Source: Phyto melanocephala | Lineage: Eukaryota; Arthropoda; Insecta; Diptera; Rhinophoridae | DNA: 64,000 nucleotides | Direction of reading: 5' to 3' | NCBI GenBank assembly: GCA_941918925.1 | Contig: OW799237.1 | Location: 90,121,015 to 90,185,014 of the forward strand | In this document: positions 58,530 through 64,000 of the stretch, one piece after another | How the letters are laid out: every line of letters begins with the position of its first letter | Numbering within the stretch: the stretch's first letter is position 1 | The notes under the pieces: generated by a model | Database searches by the model: none | The model's input: only the letters and a program-made list of their open reading frames with translations | Told to the model about the DNA's origin: nothing | Translations under genes and position numbers: made by a program

Positions 58530-59710
58530 ACAAAAAGAGTAACGTGACTGACTGACAGCTTTTTCATTGTACAAACGCTAGAGACATTAAATTTGGACAG
58601 TTAGTTGCTCTGCTGATGTACAAGGGGGTTATGCCGTATTTCTATTCGAAAGAAAACATTTTTAAATAACCATGTATTAAGCAAACAAATTCCAAAAATT
58701 TGAGTTTCGTATCGAATAACGGAGTAATCCCCTAGATCCACTAGGAAGGCTAAGGTGAAATCTGTAACTTTATATTTGCTAAACTTAAAATTAAATAAAT
58801 TAAACAGAAAGCTATTATAATCTACATTAATAATTTTGGTGAATTGATGAACATTATTTTTGGTACCCACTGTACACATAAACGTAAACGAAGAAAAAAA
58901 TTGATATTTTAATAATACTTTGCAAAAAAATATTGATATGATTTCCGCACTTTTTGCAAACTCGAATGCCATAATAAGTAAATATTGTACCCTTTTTTGG
59001 TACTTATCGTCTAATATGTAGAATATGGACAATTATTTATGAGGAATTTTTGGAAACTTTTAGAGGGAGCAAAAAAGGTATCCAAAAGAGGAATATATAA
59101 GAAAATATGTATATATAATGGGACAATTCGAATAAATTTGTAAAAAGGGCTTTCACCAGACACATAAGTGTTTGTTATTTAACACATTTGTAACAGGATA
59201 AAAAGGGAAAGTTTTGGAAAAACACTATAGTACTACTTGGAAAATAATTATTTGTATATATGCAAAAAATAGAAGTTTTATAAATTTTAAATCTTGTCTT
59301 TTTAAATATTTTATTGTTTAAATAATTTTTAAACATTTTCAACGTGTTATTTGTACATTTATATGGAAAACCGAAAAAAGTTCTTTTTTGCAACTTCAAG
59401 GTACTTTTTGAATTTTTTTAGCTTCTAGATCTAGAATCTTCAAATAAGAAAATTTGGGTATTATATGAAACTTAAGGTATTTTTGTCTTTTTATAGATTT
59501 TGTAATTTTTAAGTTTTTAAGAATAGAATTTTCAAATTAGAGCTGAGACTGACAATTAAATGGACCATCCAAAATGTTCTTTTCTTATATTTTTTGGTAC
59601 TTATTGTATTTTATGAGTTGAGATTAAAAATTAGGAAGAAGGAGAAAAGTAATAAGCATTGATCTTCCCTGATAAAGAAGATCATAGAGACAGTAAGAAA
59701 TACTTTATTT
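58530..59710 (+). repeat. Helitron-like repeat, family C diverged copy
   Basis: 'AAGAGTAACGTGACTGACTG' at 58536 and 'CGCTAGAGACATTAAATT', then 'AGAATATGGACAATTA', 'GAGCAAAAAAGGTA' and several TTTTTGGTACTT words, in the order seen at 7634-8603. Neither terminus is intact. The 143-codon minus frame (59032-58601) is antisense to repeat sequence and not a gene. Confidence 0.55.
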
Positions 59711-59753
59711 TAAATATTAAATCAATTTATAAAATAGAGATAAATATTAATTA

Positions 59754-61230
59754 AAACAAGTGAGAGTACTATATTGGACCGTGACGAATCTTATATACCC
59801 TTAACAACGTGAAGTCATGCAATAGCAATTGTTTGTATCACCATTTATCTCATTTATATGAAATACGTATATGTATACATATATGTTTCATTAACATTTT
59901 AATTACTTTATCCGCTTAAAAACATACAATTGTAAAACTAAAAATTGAGTTTATGTATGTAAAAGAAGTAATAATAAAAAAACAAAAAGAAAATATAAAA
60001 AAAATAAAAAACTAAATCGTCAAAATATCTTGGTCTTTCTGTCGATAGGTTATGATTTTATTTAAGAGATCACTTTTTGTTTTTTTATAAAAAAATTTAT
60101 TTTATTTTTCGCTACCAAACCTTATACCATAGACAGACGACAGCGTTAATTTGCATTAAAATCTCACTAATGCACATTAAAATTTTGCTGTGACAGACGA
60201 CTGTTTCTGCATTTAGAAAAAATTTTAAAAATTGTAAATGCACTAGCAATCACAAATCTGAACATGTTCCTACAAGTTGGGATGGCAGAAGGACACTCTG
60301 AAATAAGAGAAAGGGAATTGTGGAAATTCGTAGGTTTAATGGTATCTTTTCATGGAGGTTATAATTCATATGTATGTAGGTATGTGGTATTTTTTTAAAG
60401 GACCGTAACAGCACTTTTTGGGAGAGTGACGTGCTTACGATGGACGATACCAGTATTAAGAAAAACTTTCACCAAAACAGAAAGGCATTCCAAAAAATAT
60501 GTAAAAAATTTCAACATATCGAATCTAATTTTATTTTACATTTTTGACTTTTTAATTTTTTGATTGATTGCCGACCGTGTTGCCATATTGAAATTGCTAA
60601 ATGCAGTATAAATTTAATTTGATTTAGTGCACTTACGTGAAATCTAATACACATTGGAATGGAGATAATTCAATAGTTAATTTGAATTAAGACTTTTAAT
60701 GCAAATTAACGCTGTCGTCTGTCTATTGTATTAGCCTTTTTAGAGTAAATATACATATATTTTGGTAGTCATATTTTGGTAATTAATAAAAAAAAAAAAT
60801 TATAAAAAAATAAAAAGTGATCTCAAGCTTAAATAAACTCATAAATTAAAAATAAAAAAATATAAACTAAATAAATAAAAAAAAATAATAAAAAATATAA
60901 ACAAATTTTTTTGTTTGTCTTAACTGGAACCCAGTTTGTATTGGTGTGAAAAGACGAGGTGATCTAGGTTTTTTCATAATATCTCAGTTGTTTATAAAGC
61001 GATTTTTTTGATTATCAATACCGCTCTTCTCCCGAATATTTCTGATATTTTGGTACCTTACGCGGGTTTTGCAAATGTCTGAGGGCTTCAAAAAGTTGAT
61101 TCCAGATGGACATACTGACAGACGATTCATAAGCTTTCAGAAAAAATATACTTTATGGGGTCGGAAATGAAAATTGTAGGGATTCCACACGTAATGACAA
61201 ACCTTAAACTCACTGTGAAGGGTATAAATA
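59754..61230 (+). mobile_element. mini-me/INE-1-like repeat with nested MITE
   Basis: Left end AACAAGTGAGAGTACTATAT with a decayed hairpin, then 'ATACCCTTAACAACGTG' and A-rich blocks. After these come 'GAAAAGACGAGGTGATCTAG', 'CTCTTCTCCCGAATATTTCT' and 'TTTATGGGGTCGGAAAT'; the GTCY tract is reduced to a few units near 61110-61125. The right end is CACTGTGAAGGGTATAAA. It is about 590 bp longer than its relatives because of the MITE at 60132-60723. Confidence 0.6.
60132..60723. mobile_element. MITE with perfect long inverted repeats and TA duplication
   Basis: Bases 60129-60161 are the exact reverse complement of 60694-60726 (33 bp, including the flanking TA). With TA at 60130-60131 and 60724-60725 as target duplication, the element starts GACAGACGACAGCG and is 592 bp. 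Interior non-coding, AT-rich. TA duplication and long ends suggest Tc1/mariner origin. Confidence 0.8.
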
Positions 61231-62234
61231 GAGTAAAAATTTCCCCGCTACTTACTCACAGAACTTTTTTAGTAAAATTTATCTTCGTGAAATTAATTAT
61301 ATAAACCAGTTTCAATAAATCGAAAAACAAATTATATAGAAATTAAAAAAAAAGTTAAGCATTGAAGAAATACAAAAAACTTCACTAGCTATTTGGCAAA
61401 TATATTACGTATTAGATTTTTGAAAAATACTATATATTATTTATTTGTCCTTCAAAATTTCAAGTCATACAAAATATACAAAAAATCTGAGAACCAAAAA
61501 CCTATGTAGTCAAGGTGTTTTTTAGTAATTTTTAAATTTTTACTCCAAATCTTACTGAACATAATTAAGAAATTCTTTTGTAGGTTTTTGGTTACTTCAG
61601 TCCCATAGTGTTTATTATTTTTAAATATATTTGTTTGATGTGACACATTGGACACTGGGTATTTTGTATGGCGTATAGTTACTCTCAAACATACAAATAT
61701 AAGTTTGTATGTTTGTATTGACAAAAGTGTAAATGTGTGTGTTTACAAACATTTTTTTTGCTCTCTTACCCACCGTCGCACCCAAAATGTATATAAAATT
61801 ATATGTTGTTTTAGGCAAAATACTTGCGTCTAATACTTTTTACATCCTTTCTATACACAAACAATATTCAAAGAGTTTCGTCAGAAATTCTACTTTATGT
61901 GAATTAGTTTCGCCACAGTTTGTTACATCTGAAGGACTTTAATATAAAGAATGTGAAAACGAAGAAACATTAAAAAAATAAAACAATACAAACTTAAAAA
62001 CACTTCAAAAACAAATGGCGTTACTGAGGAAACTTTATTTTGCATATTTACAAAGCTTCAGCTGTGTTTTTTTTTTTTTTTTAAACACATTTAAGATGAT
62101 TTGGAGAAATTTATATATTTTTATTTATTTTCCTCTTTACCACTCTTACCGCCTTGTTAGAAGGGTTCTAACATTAGTTGACATTGCAACAAGGGAGCAA
62201 ACAACCGAAATTTTTAAAGCTGCAGTGTTTCTTT
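61231..62234. other. no recognised gene
   Basis: Short frames on both strands overlap without domain signals. A T-run lies at 62068-62081. Confidence 0.4.
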
Positions 62235-62238
62235 TTAA

Positions 62239-62976
62239 CCCTTAAGTGCATATCGTACCATATATGGCACATCTCTTTTATCGTACAATATTCAAACCAT
62301 GTGAATATAAAAGCAATTTAGTACAGTTTAAAGCAATGCCGACAATATTACTCTTCATAAAAATACCGTTATAACTCTCTCACTATTTAATTTACTTAAT
62401 AATAACATTCTAAAGTGATCACATGTTTTTTTTGCACATAATTTTGAAATCAAATTTCAGTAGTGAATAACGAAATAAAAAAAGTATTTATTCGTCTGTA
62501 GGTAAGTGTTTGTGTATAAATTAAATACTTATTTAAGTAATTATAATAAATCTTGCCCACATTTTGTACTTTAGAATAGTTTTTTTCTCAATTTTTCTAG
62601 GTACCTTATATGGTACACCATGCACCAGCACATGAATTTTTATTGTGTTAGATGTAAGTTATTTTATACTATTATTTTTTATAGTTATTATTTATTAAGA
62701 TATAGATGGCCTTATTATTGATGGAAAGAAGCACAATGCAAATGAGGTTGCTGATATGCTTCATGATGGTGATGATGAAGTGTTGCGTGTACCTAACAAT
62801 GGCAAGAATGCATGATGTACCATATATAGTACGGATAAAATATGTATATTTTTCCGATTTTCCGAAAAAAGTGTACATTTCTCAAAAAAAATAATGATGA
62901 ATTCGTGATTAGCGACCGGTTTTACATTAAAGTAGGTTTGTATCCATGCAAGGAGCTGACCTCATGCATTTAAGGG
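62239..62976. mobile_element. piggyBac-type MITE
   Basis: TTAA on both sides (62235-62238, 62977-62980) and 13-bp inverted ends CCCTTAARTGCAT, both canonical for piggyBac elements. 738 bp. A short plus-strand segment at about 62705-62814 reads 'GLIIDGKKHNANEVADMLHD' and 'DEVLRVPNNG', possibly the remnant of a transposase N-terminus. A palindromic word close to GTACCATATATGGYAC recurs at about 62255, 62601 and 62816. Confidence 0.75.
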
Positions 62977-62980
62977 TTAA

Positions 62981-63479
62981 CTCCGAATATTTGGAAGGAC
63001 AACCTACTAAAGAACTAATTAACATTAATGACATAGTTAAAGGAAAATATTTTTGCAATTACAAATAATAATTATAATATTTAAAGCATTTTCAAAGCTA
63101 TATTTACACTATAAGTATTACAAGTCGAAAAATTTTAATAACGTTTTGTAGCAACAAAGCAAAATTTATAACTTTGGTAATTATTTATTGCAGTACTTTG
63201 TACAACAAAAAAAAATCTTAAAAACAAGTCAAAAATTTTAAAACGCTGTTACAAAATCTAGTCCAAACTGTATTAGTGTAGACAGAGCTGAAAGTTGATC
63301 TGATAGGACTAATACATTGAATTCTTCTGAAATAGAAAACAATAAGATCGATTGGAAAACTAATTTATATACAAAACTACAGCGTTTGGATAATATCAAT
63401 ATATCGGCGGTAATAAGCAAACTGCTTTCTTACTTTCTCTTAATTGTATTGAAAGATTCAGCAAACCAAATGATTTGAA
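62981..63479. other. no recognised gene
   Basis: AT-rich, short frames only. Confidence 0.4.
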
Positions 63480-64000
63480 ATTTTTTTAAACCCGCCAACA
63501 AAAAAATGGTTCATTTTGTCATTCCGTTTGTAACACATCGAAATATCCATTTTAGACCCTATAACGTATATATATATTCTGAATCGGCCTTTCATTTTAA
63601 GACGATCTAGCTATGTTCGTCCGTCTGTCTGTCTGTCCGTCTGTTGAAAGCGCGATAGAGGTCGCACCGAAAAAGCTAGGTGGCTCAAATTTTGCCAGAA
63701 TCTTTCTTATAGACAAGGTTTGTTTGGTATTAAAAATTGGCTTAATCTGAATATTAGGAAGAGAGTTATAGCTCGTAATGCAAGAGCAGTTAAAAAAACC
63801 GTGTCCTTCCAACGTCGAATAAAATGCAATTGTGTCCAAACGCATTAACGCAGAGTAATGAAACTTCGAATATATATTTCCCGAGTAAAAGCAATATTTT
63901 GATACCACAATATTGGTATCAAATGCAAGGCCTTGTCCAGTAGAGTACAGTAAATTATTAAAAAATGTAAAATCCAAAATGGCTTTTAATTAAAATCAGT
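63480..64000 (-). repeat. (GTCY)n-bearing interspersed repeat, continues past the window
   Basis: 'GTCATTCCGTTTGTAACACA', 'GACCCTATAACGTATATATA', a GTCCGTCTGTCTGTCTGTCC tract (63619-63642), and 'GTTGAAAGCGCGATAGAGGT'. This layout is common in fly genomes. It is a separate subfamily from the copies at 13076 and 22291. The 126-codon minus frame through it is a by-product. Confidence 0.55.

Noticed and set aside
58601..59032. 143-codon minus frame
   Set aside because: Antisense to a Helitron-like repeat. Composition is low-complexity and no domain is visible.

Overview
The window looks like intergenic or deep intronic DNA from a higher (probably calyptrate) fly. It is strongly AT-rich, with long A/T homopolymers. 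It carries (GTCY)n-bearing interspersed repeats like the Drosophila mini-me/INE-1 class, Helitron-like repeats that start TCTATATATATAAAA, and an env-bearing gypsy-type element. I found no intact cellular gene, rRNA or convincing tRNA. Every coding signal I could recognise belongs to a transposable element, and nearly all are broken.

Layout. 0-12 kb: a Helitron-like repeat (590-1337), LINE relics (2240-2580 minus; 5990-6932 plus), a second Helitron-like family (7634-8603), a complete non-autonomous hAT element with perfect 8-bp target duplications (8866-10583), and a Tc1/mariner-type transposase relic (11308-11860). 12-24 kb: a third Helitron-like family (12012-12803), several mini-me-like repeats, two short MITE families, and a TA-flanked inverted-repeat element (21546-23424) invaded by a mini-me-like copy. 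24-36 kb: an internally deleted Tc1/mariner element (24989-25604), three LINE fragments, a tRNA-like SINE-type segment, another Tc1/mariner relic (30626-31160), a 120-bp foldback and a mariner relic (34264-34600). 37-43 kb: a solo LTR (37713-38241), a hAT-derived coding relic (39242-40746) split by a PIF/Harbinger-type element (39621-40565), and the second copy of the first Helitron-like family (41437-42306).

47-56 kb is the centrepiece. A minus-strand errantivirus (gypsy-type, Ty3 superfamily) occupies 47161-54636. Its two 555-bp LTRs look identical by eye and it is flanked by a TGTA duplication. It has a tRNA-Lys-type primer site, a polypurine tract, gag, a protease segment, RNase H plus integrase, and a long env. 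Its reverse transcriptase has been removed by an in-frame internal deletion, and protease and pol lie in different frames. The copy is therefore young but cannot be autonomous. It sits inside an older, decayed piggyBac element (46972-55927, TTAA ends).

56-64 kb: another Tc1/mariner relic (56072-57200), a diverged Helitron-like copy, a mini-me-like copy carrying a nested MITE with 33-bp perfect inverted repeats, a piggyBac-type MITE (62239-62976), and a (GTCY)n repeat at the right edge. The window records successive waves of insertion into one another, and host function is not visible.
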